Notes: generated by a model not told the origin, from the sequence alone. DNA of 64,000 nucleotides from Bowmanella dokdonensis (GCF_017254865.1 NZ_JAFKCV010000009.1:1-64000); one strand, 5' to 3'. Positions 34,324-43,717 are shown, numbered from the stretch's first letter. Numbers and translations: made by a program.

Positions 34324-37300
34324 TCAGTCACCCAGGCTCAGAAGGGTGGCGTTACCGCCGATGGCAGTGATGTTGTTGGTACGAGTCTTTTCAGTAACAA
34401 AGCGAGCCAGATAGTGAGGACCACCGGCCTTGGGGCCGGTTCCGGACAGACCCTGGCCACCGAATGGCTGCACCCCGACCACCGCACCAATCTGGTTTCG
34501 GTTGATATAGACGTTGCCCACATTGACTACATCGGCGATATAGGCCGCCGTGGACTCGTTGCGGGTATGGATCCCCAGGGTCAGTCCGTAGCCGGTACCG
34601 TTGATATCGTCAATGATGTTGTTCAGTTCTTTAGCCTTGAACTTAATCACGTGCAGGATGGGACCGAAGTGCTCTTTCTTGAGCTCTTTGATGCTGCCGA
34701 TTTCAACCGCAGTGGGGCAGACGAAGCTCCCCTTGGCAGTTTCCTCCGGCATGGGAGCGGTAGCCAGCAATTTACCTTTCTCGCTGATGGTGGCGATATG
34801 ATCATTCAGGTTGGCCTGGGCGGTCTTGTCGATGACCGGGCCCACATCGGTTTTGTAATGGATAGAATCGCCCACCGACAACTCCTGCATGGCGCCTTTG
34901 AGAAGCTCCAGTACCCGCTCGGCCACATCTTCTTGCACATACATGACCCGCAGGGCCGAACAGCGCTGGCCGGCGCTCATAAAGGCTGACTGCACCGCAT
35001 CCTTGACCACCTGCTCGGGCAGGGCAGTGCTGTCCACTATCATGGCATTCTGGCCACCTGTCTCGGCGATCAGAGTGGCGATGGCCCCCTCCCGGTCTGC
35101 CAGGGAGCGGTTGATGGCTTTAGCCGTATCGGTGCTGCCGGTAAAGCAAATACCGACCACCCGCTCGTCGCGCGACAAGACGCTACCCACATCCCGGCCA
35201 CGTCCGGGCAAAAACTGGATGGCTTCGCCGGGAATGCCGGCCTCAAGCATCAGTTCCACGGCCCGGTAAGCCACCAGACTGGTCTGCTCGGCGGGCTTGG
35301 CAATAACGGTATTGCCCGTTACCAGTGCTGCCACTATCTGGCCGGTAAAAATGGCCAGGGGGAAGTTCCAGGGGCTGATGCAGGCAAAGACGCCTTTGGG
35401 CTGTACGAAGAGTTCGTTGAGCTCGCCGGTAGGGCCGGCCAGTGGTCCCGGGTATACATAAAGTTTGCGGGCTTCCTGGGCATAGTAGCGACAGAAGTCG
35501 ACCGCCTCGCGCACTTCGTCGATCCCGTCCTGCAGCAGTTTGCCCGCTTCCAGGGTGCACAAGGCTATCAGTTCGTGCTTATGGGCTTCGAGCAGATCGG
35601 CGAACTTTTCTATGGCTGTGGCGCGCATTTCAACTGCGGTACGGCTCCAGTTCGGATAGCCTTTATGGGCGGCTTCGATAGCTTTTACCGTCAATTCGGC
35701 ATCGGCAAAATACATGCTGCCTACCTGCTCATCCAGATTCTGCGGAGACGTGACCTTCACCGCTTCGCCCGTGGTTTGAGTCTTGCCGTTAATAACGGGG
35801 CCACCCTGCCACTGCTTGCCCACATGACGCTTAACCTTGTCCATAAAAGGCTGGTACATGGAGTCGATATGCAGATTGGTGCCTTCGGAGTTCTTCCGGT
35901 TGATAAAAATGTTGGTGGGTGCCGGGATCTTGTCATTGGCCAGCGTCGGCAGATGTTGCAAACTTTCCAGCGGATGATTGACAAGGGACTCCACCGGTGT
36001 ATTGGGATCTACCAGTTTGTGCACGAATGAGCTGTTGGCACCGTTCTCCAGCAGGCGTCTGACCAGGTAGGGCAGCAGATCCTTGTGGGCACCCACTGGG
36101 GCGTAAATTCGCACATTGGTTTTGAGCTTTTCCTTTAGCAGGCAGTCATACAGCTCGTCTCCCATGCCGTGCAGGCGCTGGAATTCGAAATCCCGGTTGC
36201 CGGCCATACGGCGAATGGCTGTCACAGTATGGGCATTGTGGGTGGCGAACATGGGGTAGATGGCGTCCCGGGTAAAGTCACTGAGCAGGTAACGGGCACA
36301 AGCCAGGTAGCTGGCGTCCGTGCTCGCTTTACGGGTAAACACCGGATAACTCTCCAGGCCCATCTGCTGGCACCATTTAATTTCCGAATCCCAGTAAGCA
36401 CCCTTTACCAGGCGCACCGGAATCGGATCCCCCTGTTCTCTGGCCAGTTGCGTAATCCACATCAGTACCGGCAGGGCCCGTTTGGAATACGCCTGCACCA
36501 CTATGCCCAGATGACCCCATCCTTTAAGACTGGGGCTGCGATAGACTTTTTCGATCAGGCGCAGAGATAACTCCAGGCGATCGGCTTCTTCGGCGTCGAT
36601 ATTCACGCCGACATTCTTGCTGCGCGCCAGCTCCACCAGCTTAAGCACCGACCCGGCCATTTCCGTCAGCACCCTGTCTTCGTGGGAAGATTCGTATCGT
36701 GGGTGCAGGGCCGAGAGTTTAATGGAAATGGTCGGCGGCGCCGGATAATCCCCCTCGAACTTTTCATTGCCGATGGCATTGATGGCCTGGGCATAGGCGT
36801 CCCAGTACTTCTGCGCATCATCCATGGTCAGGGCGGCTTCGCCAAGCATGTCATAGGAATGGGTATAGCCTTCCTTGCGCTGCTTGCGGCTGGACTTGAG
36901 GGCTTCATCAATGGTGCGGCCCAGCACGAACTGCTTGCCCATGATCTTCATGGCAGCGTACATGGCTTTGCGTACCACAGGCTCGCCAAGGCGGGAAACC
37001 AATCGGTCCAGCACTTTGTCGCTGTTGGCGGCGCCACGGTTATCCAGATGGAACAATTTACCGGTCAGCATCAAACCCCAGGTGGAGGCATTCACCAGCA
37101 GGGATTCACTCTGCTTGAGGTGGCTGCGCCAGTCGGCGCCTGAGAGCTTGTCTTTGATCAGGGCATCTGCGGTACCGGCATCGGGTATACGCAGCAGGGC
37201 TTCGGCCAGGCACATGAGGATCACCCCTTCATGGGTGTCCAGGCTGTATTCCTGCAAAAAGGCGTCGATACCGTCGCCGCCGCCGGCTTCCTTACGTACT

Positions 37301-37488
37301 TGCTCAATCAGCCTGGTGGCGTCCAGCTTGATCTCGTTGAGGGTCTTCTGATCCTGTGGAATCAGACTGAGCAGCTCTTTGAGGTAGGCGTTCTCGTCAA
37401 CTATATAGTTGTCGCTGATGATTGCCGGCAGGGCGGCGAGTGGTGGCAGCTCGTAGCTGCCATTGAAGAGCTCACTGGCTTTAAACAT
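34324..37488 (-). CDS. putA: Bifunctional proline dehydrogenase / P5C dehydrogenase PutA
   Basis: PutA oxidises proline to glutamate at the membrane and in the cytosol. The 1054-residue chain has the alpha domain, then the FAD barrel of PRODH (about 185-465), then the aldehyde dehydrogenase half. The latter has IAETGGQNAMIVD and the catalytic Cys in SAGQRCSALRV. E. coli PutA is 1320 aa; the N-terminal ribbon-helix-helix DNA-binding domain is missing here, so this is the non-regulatory short form. A separate regulator must control it; a palindrome upstream (37633-37642) is a candidate site. Confidence 0.95.
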   Translation of the reverse strand: MFKASELFNGSYELPPLAALPAIISDNYIVDENAYLKELLSLIPQDQKTLNEIKLDATRLIEQVRKEAGGGDGIDAFLQEYSLDTHEGVILMCLAEALLRIPDAGTADALIKDKLSGADWRSHLKQSESLLVNASTWGLMLTGKLFHLDNRGAANSDKVLDRLVSRLGEPVVRKAMYAAMKIMGKQFVLGRTIDEALKSSRKQRKEGYTHSYDMLGEAALTMDDAQKYWDAYAQAINAIGNEKFEGDYPAPPTISIKLSALHPRYESSHEDRVLTEMAGSVLKLVELARSKNVGVNIDAEEADRLELSLRLIEKVYRSPSLKGWGHLGIVVQAYSKRALPVLMWITQLAREQGDPIPVRLVKGAYWDSEIKWCQQMGLESYPVFTRKASTDASYLACARYLLSDFTRDAIYPMFATHNAHTVTAIRRMAGNRDFEFQRLHGMGDELYDCLLKEKLKTNVRIYAPVGAHKDLLPYLVRRLLENGANSSFVHKLVDPNTPVESLVNHPLESLQHLPTLANDKIPAPTNIFINRKNSEGTNLHIDSMYQPFMDKVKRHVGKQWQGGPVINGKTQTTGEAVKVTSPQNLDEQVGSMYFADAELTVKAIEAAHKGYPNWSRTAVEMRATAIEKFADLLEAHKHELIALCTLEAGKLLQDGIDEVREAVDFCRYYAQEARKLYVYPGPLAGPTGELNELFVQPKGVFACISPWNFPLAIFTGQIVAALVTGNTVIAKPAEQTSLVAYRAVELMLEAGIPGEAIQFLPGRGRDVGSVLSRDERVVGICFTGSTDTAKAINRSLADREGAIATLIAETGGQNAMIVDSTALPEQVVKDAVQSAFMSAGQRCSALRVMYVQEDVAERVLELLKGAMQELSVGDSIHYKTDVGPVIDKTAQANLNDHIATISEKGKLLATAPMPEETAKGSFVCPTAVEIGSIKELKKEHFGPILHVIKFKAKELNNIIDDINGTGYGLTLGIHTRNESTAAYIADVVNVGNVYINRNQIGAVVGVQPFGGQGLSGTGPKAGGPHYLARFVTEKTRTNNITAIGGNATLLSLGD

Positions 37489-37842
37489 AAGAAACCCACT
37501 CCAGTATCAATGAACCGGGCACCGGCCACGCCAACAAGGCGCACCAGCCCTATCAACCAGGTGCATTGACGGACTGCTGTCCTGCCATGTCACCCACCAA
37601 ATTTTCGCGGAGTATATCGACCGCATTGTCGATTGTATACAAAATACAAAGCATTTTTTTCCCCGTTTAACGCAAGGCCAACGGGGGGGCTTGGACCCCT
37701 GCAGGATAAAGGCCTGGAACCCGGTAAAATAAAGGGCTCCAAGGCTTAGGATGGGTAAACAAACTGGCCCGGTAAAGACCGGGCCGGGGAACTTGCAAGT
37801 GAGGTCTGTTAAGACAGCTTTACAAAGCCGGCTGCAGCCTGG
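37489..37842. promoter_or_regulatory. putA upstream control region
   Basis: This 354-bp interval has no gene. TTGTATACAA (37633-37642) is a perfect 10-bp palindrome of the GntR-operator type, overlapped by TGTAT-ACAAA-ATACA (37635-37649) and preceded by TCGAC/GTCGA (37617-37632). It lies about 145 bp upstream of putA. The rest (37650-37765) holds nothing recognisable. Confidence 0.4.
37766..37785 (-). terminator. Terminator of ygiM
   Basis: GGCCCGGT (37766-37773) pairs with ACCGGGCC (37778-37785) around AAAG. On the minus strand AGTTTGTTTACC follows, a modest U-rich tail. It lies 57 bp after the ygiM stop. Confidence 0.6.
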
Positions 37843-38448
37843 CTACATCCAGCCGTCGTTGCGGCGACGCTTCTTGGGGATCAGCATCAGGATCACACCC
37901 AGTACCAGGCCGACCAGGGCGATGATGCCGCCACGGGTCATCCATTCGATCTGTACTTTGTTGTCCTTGTTGTCCAACTCCCGCTTTACCTTGCCATAAT
38001 CCTGCTGGACAGACTGCAGGGATTCCTGCATTTGCTTATTGCGGGAATTCAGATCAAGGATTTGTTGATTGAGCAGATCATTGGCCCGCCTGGCTTCCTG
38101 CAGGGCGCTTTTTGCTTCGTCCAGATCCTGTTGAACCTGTGGCAGGCTTTCACGTACCGAGGGCTCGTTGCTGATAAAGCGCCCGTCCACCCAGCCGGTG
38201 CGTTGCTTATCGTCTATGATCTCGACAAAACCTTCCTGGTCGTCTTCCTGCAACAAGGTAACCTTGGTGCCGGCGACCACCGAGCCCAGGATGCGGTAAT
38301 TTCTGCCCGGACCGGCGTGCATAAAGGTGTAGAGATCGTCACTGATGTAGACAGTTTTGCCACTGCCATCACTGGGCTCCTGGGCCAGGGCTGGCGTGAG
38401 TAGCGCTGATAAGCAAACAAGCAACGGCAGAGAAAAGGATTTGAACAT
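37843..38448 (-). CDS. ygiM: SH3-domain membrane protein YgiM (TIGR04211)
   Basis: The 201-residue protein has a signal peptide (about 1-22, ending PALAQ), a bacterial SH3 domain (about 32-92, with RILGSVVAGTKVTLLQED and RTGWVDGRFI), a coiled-coil region (about 100-165) and a C-terminal membrane helix (about 172-190) followed by a basic tail. That order is the TIGR04211/YgiM family. It should sit in the inner membrane with SH3 and coil in the periplasm. Divergent ygiF is next, as in E. coli. The function is not established. Confidence 0.9.
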   Translation of the reverse strand: MFKSFSLPLLVCLSALLTPALAQEPSDGSGKTVYISDDLYTFMHAGPGRNYRILGSVVAGTKVTLLQEDDQEGFVEIIDDKQRTGWVDGRFISNEPSVRESLPQVQQDLDEAKSALQEARRANDLLNQQILDLNSRNKQMQESLQSVQQDYGKVKRELDNKDNKVQIEWMTRGGIIALVGLVLGVILMLIPKKRRRNDGWM

Positions 38449-38595
38449 GGAAAAACAGTAGCCGGTTGAAATTTTTTACGATGGTATGGCGTGGCAGGGG
38501 GAAAGGCAAGTGATTGGTGCCAATGGGAGAATTGCCAAGCCAGGCCCTTGCGGGTAATGTTTACCCCTTGCCAAAAGGCTGACTCAGGCGAGCCA

Positions 38596-40107
38596 ATGGA
38601 AACTGAAATAGAACTGAAATTACTGGTTGACGCAAATCTGGATGTTGTTTCCCTGCTGGAGCAGCAACTGTTGCCAACCCTGGACGCCCGTTGCGAAAGT
38701 TCTCGTCTGGCCTTGTCCAATCGTTATTTTGATACCCCGGACAAGCGCTTGCGCGCCTTGGATATAGGCTTTCGGGTCAGGGGCCAGGACGGGCGTTTCG
38801 TGCAGACAGTCAAGACAGCCGGGCAGTCAGCGGGTGGCCTGCATCAGAGACCCGAGTACAATGTGGCGCTGGAAGATCAGCATCCGGATCTGACCCGCTT
38901 CGATCCTGCCATCTGGCCGGACGGTGTGCAGATTGACGAGTTGCAGAAACAACTCCGGGCGCTCTTTACCACCCATTTCCATCGTCAGGTCTATCTGCTG
39001 AGCTTCGAGGACGGCACGGTCATGGAACTGGTCTTTGACAAAGGCCAGATTGCCACGGACTCGCACCAGTTGCCCATCAGCGAGATTGAGATAGAGCTGA
39101 AAAAAGGCCAGGTGAACCGGTTGTTCGATGTGGCAGACAAGCTGTCGGAAATCATTCCGCTACGGCTGGGTACCCTGAGCAAGGCTGCCCGGGGTTACCT
39201 GCTCAGTGAAGGCCAGGAACTGGAACCCAGGGAGTTACCGGATTTTCTCGATCTGGCCCGGGAAGATACGGTGGAGACTGCCTTTTGCCGGACCATCCGT
39301 TATGGCCTTGCCTACTGGCAATATCATGAAGAATGCTACCTGAGCACCGAAAAGCCCCGGGCCCTGCGCGGCATTTACACAGGCATCCATCTGGTTTCCC
39401 AGGCCATCAGCCTGTATTTACCCATACTGCAATGTGACAGGCTGCTGGACCTTCAGCACAGTCTGATGGAGCAGATGAACGATTGGTTCTGGTGCGATAC
39501 CCTGATGGGCATCAAGACCCTGCGCTCAAAGAAAGGGCCGTTTCGCAAGCGGCTGGCCAGGAGTGAGGAATTGCTCAGTTATTTGCGCGGGCGGTTTGAA
39601 GGGCTGCTGCTGCGGCATGAACCCCGGCAATTGATCCGGCGCAAGTGTAACAGCCGTCTGCAACTGGAACTGGCTGCATTGCCCTACCGGCTGCCGTGGC
39701 GGACTGGTAACCAGGCATGGCAGGCCCCGGTGGTTGAACATGCCAAAGGCTGGCTGGCCCAGGGTTGGTTTAATGTCAGCCAGAGCATGCCCAGGAAGAA
39801 GAAGATGGGAGCTCAGCATTACCTGTCCAGCGAACCGCTATTGCGTCAAACCCTGTTTAACGGCCTGTTCCTGGCAGGCCTGTTTGCGCCGGAACACCGG
39901 GATCAGTTCCGGGCACCCTGGCTGGATATCATCGATGGTGTGGAAGAGCTCAAAGCTCTGAGCCTGCTGAAATCTGAACTGGAAGTGGCCCAGGTCCAGG
40001 ACAGCGAAGAGCTGCTGGCCTGGAGTAAGGACAAAGTAACCCATTTGCTGGACGTAATGGAGCAGAGCCGCAAAGCGGCATTAAAAATGGAACCTTACTG
40101 GAAATAA
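38596..40107 (+). CDS. ygiF: Inorganic triphosphatase YgiF (CYTH-CHAD)
   Basis: YgiF splits tripolyphosphate. From the ATG at 38596 the protein is 503 aa. The CYTH domain starts METEIELKLLVD, the ExExK motif that binds phosphate with Mg; further strands are SRLALSNRYFDTPDKRLRA and IEIELKKGQVNRLFDVA. The C-terminal half (about 225-500) is a helical CHAD-like region, with His-rich conservation weaker than in classical CHAD. The upstream in-frame extension to 38491 lacks family similarity. E. coli ygiF is followed by glnE; here a regulator follows after 27 bp. Confidence 0.92.
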   Translation: METEIELKLLVDANLDVVSLLEQQLLPTLDARCESSRLALSNRYFDTPDKRLRALDIGFRVRGQDGRFVQTVKTAGQSAGGLHQRPEYNVALEDQHPDLTRFDPAIWPDGVQIDELQKQLRALFTTHFHRQVYLLSFEDGTVMELVFDKGQIATDSHQLPISEIEIELKKGQVNRLFDVADKLSEIIPLRLGTLSKAARGYLLSEGQELEPRELPDFLDLAREDTVETAFCRTIRYGLAYWQYHEECYLSTEKPRALRGIYTGIHLVSQAISLYLPILQCDRLLDLQHSLMEQMNDWFWCDTLMGIKTLRSKKGPFRKRLARSEELLSYLRGRFEGLLLRHEPRQLIRRKCNSRLQLELAALPYRLPWRTGNQAWQAPVVEHAKGWLAQGWFNVSQSMPRKKKMGAQHYLSSEPLLRQTLFNGLFLAGLFAPEHRDQFRAPWLDIIDGVEELKALSLLKSELEVAQVQDSEELLAWSKDKVTHLLDVMEQSRKAALKMEPYWK

Positions 40108-40134
40108 ACGGACCCGGGTGGCAAGCGAAGAAAT

Positions 40135-41259
40135 ATGTTGTTTACCCAATATCAAAGTCTCGTGCTGATGGCGCTGGCCCTGTGGCTGCTGCCCTTGCTG
40201 CTGGTCTGGGTGCGCTTCGATGAGTTTCCCCACGCCAGGGAGATGATCCTGGCGGTGCTGTTTACCCCCACCCTGCTGGTGGATGATTACCTGCTGGCGT
40301 TCAACGTCAGCCAGGACTGGTATTTTCTTGCCGGCCTGTTTTTTTGTATGCCGGTGGTGCTGAGTGCCCTGCTGTCTCTGGCCGTGGCCAGGCTGGTGCT
40401 GGACAAGAGCCGCTACAAGCCCTGGATAATCTGGGCGCCGGCTTTGCTGATGCTTGGGTTGGAATTGCCGTTTCTGCTGGCGCCGCTGGCGCCGCTGGCG
40501 TACAAGGTGACCCTGCTGCAAAGCGCGCCGGTTGGCCAGATAAAGGAACACTGGCCCCTGTACGCCTATATGGCCCTGTTGCATTTTTTCGTCCTCGTGC
40601 TGGCGTTTGGCGTGGAACGCAGGATAAGCGATTATCAGCATCATCTGTCAGATCAGGTGGTGGATACTCATTTTTACCGTTTTTCGGTGGCGATCCGCAG
40701 TTTCGGCGGCCTCATCACCTTGGCCTTCCTGGCGCTGATTGTCACCTTGCTGGTGGCTTTCAACCTCCTGTCCTTCACCGAATGGCGCAGCTTTATCAGT
40801 TTCTGCTATTACCTGATGTTTGTCCTGCTGACACTGGTACTGATGGACAAGCGGCGCTATTCACCTTGCCCGCTGGACTACAAAATACTGGCCAGTCACA
40901 CTTTTTCGGATGCCTATCTGCAAGAGGTCCTGTCCCAGGCGGAAAAGGCGATGATCAAGCACAAAGCCTATAAGCATATAGGCTTGCGGATCCGCGAATT
41001 CGCCAGGGTGGCCGAAGTAAACCCCAATGCCCTGGCCATTGCCACCCGTAAGCTGCTCAACCGTAACTTCCGTGCCTTTGTCTACCATTACCGGCTGGAG
41101 TACGCCAAGAATGTGCTGATGCGAAGCGACGCCAGGGTATCGGATGTGGCCAGACGTCTGGGATTCGACTCGGAGAAGTTCCTCAGTGGGGTATTTGTCA
41201 AATATATCCAGCAGATGGGCCGCGAAGGCAAAGGAAAGGATGAAAGCACTTTGCTGTGA
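40135..41259 (+). CDS. Membrane-embedded AraC-type transcriptional regulator
   Basis: The N-terminal two-thirds (about 1-230) have six or seven hydrophobic helices. The C-terminal third (about 280-360) is an AraC helix-turn-helix domain, with LRIREFARVAEVNPNALAIATRKLLNRNFRAFVYHYRLEYAK and the second motif VSDVARRLGFDSEKFLSGVFVKY. It therefore likely senses a membrane or periplasmic state and acts on DNA while anchored. Similar 7TM-AraC proteins occur in marine bacteria, but the signal is unknown. It lies 27 bp downstream of ygiF; the CBS gene is 122 bp on. Target genes could include the operon at 42866. Confidence 0.85.
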   Translation: MLFTQYQSLVLMALALWLLPLLLVWVRFDEFPHAREMILAVLFTPTLLVDDYLLAFNVSQDWYFLAGLFFCMPVVLSALLSLAVARLVLDKSRYKPWIIWAPALLMLGLELPFLLAPLAPLAYKVTLLQSAPVGQIKEHWPLYAYMALLHFFVLVLAFGVERRISDYQHHLSDQVVDTHFYRFSVAIRSFGGLITLAFLALIVTLLVAFNLLSFTEWRSFISFCYYLMFVLLTLVLMDKRRYSPCPLDYKILASHTFSDAYLQEVLSQAEKAMIKHKAYKHIGLRIREFARVAEVNPNALAIATRKLLNRNFRAFVYHYRLEYAKNVLMRSDARVSDVARRLGFDSEKFLSGVFVKYIQQMGREGKGKDESTLL

Positions 41260-41381
41260 GCGAGGAGGCCGGCAAAGATTAGGGAATTCTCCCATCACAG
41301 GTTCAGACGAACCCTGAGTCCAAGGAGCCCCCGTACCGCTAGGCTTGTCTGTGAGAAAGCTAATATCAAAAAGGGGGAGGG

Positions 41382-41858
41382 ATGAAGATCAAAGCGGTGA
41401 TGACCCGCCATGTTTTTTTTCTTAACCAACTGGACAATCTGAGCGAAGCGGCCCGGCTTATGTGGGATCACGACTTTGGTTCCTTGCCTGTGCTTGACGA
41501 CGAAAAGAACCTGGTAGGCATGATTACCGACCGGGATATCGCTATGGCCGCCTATCTGCAGAACAGGCTGCTGGCTGATATCCAGGTGGCGTCCATCATG
41601 GCGAAAAACCCGGTGAGCTGCCAGCAGGATGAGGAGCTGTTCAGTGCCGAAAATGCCATGCAGAACCACAAGCTGAGGCGACTGCCGGTGCTTGATGAAG
41701 AGCAGAGGCTGGTGGGCATTATTTGCCTCAATGACATCGCGCTGGCCTATAAGCATGGTCGCGATAAGGAAGTGAACGCCGGGGAAGTCGCCGATACCCT
41801 GGCCGCTATTTGCAACCACCGTGGCCATGAAGGGGTTGTCGCCTCGGCGCGTATTTAG
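41382..41858 (+). CDS. Tandem CBS-domain protein
   Basis: The 158-residue protein contains two CBS domains, about 1-60 (MKIKAVMTRHVFFLNQLDNL, VGMITDRDIAM) and 68-128 (SIMAKNPVSC, LPVLDEEQRLVGIICLNDIA). Such a pair usually forms one adenosine-nucleotide-binding module. There is no other domain, so it is a stand-alone sensor or a regulatory partner. AAAGGGGGAGGG lies directly before the ATG. Its stop codon overlaps the stop of the convergent regulator gene. Confidence 0.88.
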   Translation: MKIKAVMTRHVFFLNQLDNLSEAARLMWDHDFGSLPVLDDEKNLVGMITDRDIAMAAYLQNRLLADIQVASIMAKNPVSCQQDEELFSAENAMQNHKLRRLPVLDEEQRLVGIICLNDIALAYKHGRDKEVNAGEVADTLAAICNHRGHEGVVASARI

Positions 41859-42529
41859 CGCGCAGGGCAGTTCTCTGTGGATTGGGGTTGCTGCTCCATC
41901 AGCCAGATGACGGCCCGCTGGATTAGCGCCGTATTGTCTGTCACTCCCAGCTTGGTTTTGATGTGCTCCTTGTGTGTGTCGATGGTTTTGCTGCTCAGGT
42001 GCAACTGTCTGGCGATACGCCGGGTGGAAAGGCCCTGGCCAAGCAGAGCAAAGACTTCAATTTCCCGGTTGGACAGACAGTTTTCCTCGGGCGGACACAG
42101 GGCAGAATGCCCGCGCATCTGCAGTGACAAAAAATGGTCAGACAGGCCGTCACTCAGATACAGCTTGCCGCTCAGCAGCCTGCTCACTGCCATCAAAAGG
42201 CCCTCGATGGAGGTATTCCTTCCAACAAAACCACTGGCTCCGGCGCGTATTACCCGTTGGGCATACAGGGCCTCGTCGAATTGCGAGATAACCAGCACAG
42301 GGAGCTGCGGCCGATTGGCATGCAGGTAACGAATTGTCTGCATGGCGTTGCTGGGATCCACACAGAGGGACAGAATCACCATATCTGGCCGGTTTGCCTC
42401 TATCAAAGGCACGGCCTGCTGAAAATCCTCGCTGTGTGCACAGACCAGCATATCGGCTTGTGCGCTTAGCAGGCTGACCAGACCTTGGCGAAATACCGGT
42501 TGATCATCGATGATCAGAATACGGTGCAT
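41855..42529 (-). CDS. NarL/LuxR-type regulator with a degenerate receiver
   Basis: From ATG 42529 (AGGAGAGAAG upstream) the protein is 224 aa, the usual NarL length. The receiver keeps the acidic pair D8-D9, but the phospho-acceptor Asp is replaced by Ser54 (VILSLCVD) and the conserved Lys by Arg104 (GFVGRNTS). It therefore probably cannot be phosphorylated in the ordinary way. The C-terminal HTH (about 150-210; LSNREIEVFALLGQGLSTRRIARQLHLSSKTIDTHKEHIKTKL) is intact. No kinase gene is nearby. It may respond to a ligand or protein partner, or act constitutively. An upstream in-frame extension to 42607 lacks support. Confidence 0.88.
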   Translation of the reverse strand: MHRILIIDDQPVFRQGLVSLLSAQADMLVCAHSEDFQQAVPLIEANRPDMVILSLCVDPSNAMQTIRYLHANRPQLPVLVISQFDEALYAQRVIRAGASGFVGRNTSIEGLLMAVSRLLSGKLYLSDGLSDHFLSLQMRGHSALCPPEENCLSNREIEVFALLGQGLSTRRIARQLHLSSKTIDTHKEHIKTKLGVTDNTALIQRAVIWLMEQQPQSTENCPAR

Positions 42530-42865
42530 CTTCTCTCCTGTCCTCCCGATGCCTGGGATCAATTGTAGCAGGGTGGGAATTTCCCCCATGCCGGCTTCCG
42601 CCCACATGAAGGTTGGTTAAAGCGAAAGTGGTCAACGCAGGGGGGCTGGTTTTGTCCACTTCGCTCACAAAGGAGGGCTTCTGCCTGCAGCTTTTCGATA
42701 TAGAACCTGTGTCTGCCAGATCGCACCTTCGGAGATTCCTTGCTGGGTGTCCTGATTGCACTAAAGATCAATCCAATTGGTATATTTGAGTCCTCAGTTA
42801 CTACACTGGCAGTAAGAGTTTGATTTAGCAGGAGCCAGAACGGACAGGAGGAAGGCACAGGGAGG
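42530..42865. promoter_or_regulatory. Divergent control region between the LuxR-type gene and the VTT operon
   Basis: This 336-bp interval has no gene I accept. AGCGAA-A-GTGG (42621-42631) pairs with CCACTTCGCT (42656-42665), 10 bp with one bulge and a 24-nt loop. It is divergent: the LuxR-type gene reads left and the VTT operon reads right, so regulation by the LuxR-type protein is plausible. No -10/-35 pair is convincing. Confidence 0.4.
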
Positions 42866-43714
42866 TTGCCGTTGTACTCAATGCCTGAATCCTTTTCGCT
42901 GGCAGGAGGAGCGGATATCCATAAGTCCAGACTGACGGCGTGGCAGGACAAAAGCGGCTCGGTAGAATCGCAGACCAGGCAGGGCACCAAGGGATTGTCC
43001 GGGTTCAGTAAGCTGAACCTGACCAGGATAGTGGTGGCTGCCATCCTGCTTGTTACTTTGCTGGTGGGATTGATGTTGTATTTTGATCTGCACAAGCAAT
43101 TGCTGGAACTGCTGGTCTGGTTCGATGAACAGGGTATCTGGGCGCCGTTGTTGTTCGTGTTGTTGATGGCTTTGGTAGTGGTTTTTTTGGTGCCGGGTGT
43201 GCTGCTGACCACCGGCGCCGGCTTTGTGTTTGGGGCACTCGAAGGCACCCTCTATGTGGTGATCGGGTCCACCCTGGGCGCAGGTATTGCCTTTCTGCTG
43301 TCCAGGCATCTGCTGGGTACGACCATCCGGGAAAAGCTGCTTTCTCACGCCAAGCTGAATCTGGTCATTGAGGCACTGGTTCCCCATGGCTGGAAAATCG
43401 TCCTGCTGACCCGCCTGATCCCCTTCTTCCCCGGCAAAATCTCCAATTATGCCTTTGGTGCGGTGCCGGTTTCTTTTACGGGCTTCATAGTGGGATCCTT
43501 TGTTGGCTTTATCCCCTTCTCCCTGCACAACGCCTATCTGGGGTCCCTGGCTGCCAACCTGGCCACCCTGGGGCAGCGAAGCGCCGACTGGCAGCCCTGG
43601 CAATGGGGACTTTACGGACTGGGCTTTCTGGTCACCCTGTTTGGCCTGTATTACATCAACCGTCTGGCACGCCGGGCACTGGCCAGGTATGCCACAAAAA
43701 CACGGGAGACTTGA
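42866..43714 (+). CDS. VTT/TVP38-family (DedA-superfamily) membrane protein
   Basis: The 282-residue chain has a polar N-terminus (about 1-50) and then about six hydrophobic segments. The family core is visible: VFLVPGVLLTTGAGFVFGALEG, LGAGIAFLLSRHLLG, and LLTRLIPFFPGKISNYAFGAV, where the Arg/Pro pair is conserved. VTT/DedA proteins move lipids across membranes; undecaprenyl phosphate and phospholipid are known cargoes in relatives. The start is uncertain: TTG at 42866 or 42872, or ATG at 42881; GGGAGG is best placed for TTG 42872. It is 3 bp before the next gene, the first of four coupled genes. Confidence 0.88.
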   Translation: MPLYSMPESFSLAGGADIHKSRLTAWQDKSGSVESQTRQGTKGLSGFSKLNLTRIVVAAILLVTLLVGLMLYFDLHKQLLELLVWFDEQGIWAPLLFVLLMALVVVFLVPGVLLTTGAGFVFGALEGTLYVVIGSTLGAGIAFLLSRHLLGTTIREKLLSHAKLNLVIEALVPHGWKIVLLTRLIPFFPGKISNYAFGAVPVSFTGFIVGSFVGFIPFSLHNAYLGSLAANLATLGQRSADWQPWQWGLYGLGFLVTLFGLYYINRLARRALARYATKTRET

Positions 43715-43717
43715 GCC

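Noticed and set aside
42559-43248. Antisense frame over the VTT operon start
   Set aside because: Low-complexity Ser/Thr/Asn-rich product and lies over the VTT protein coding region.
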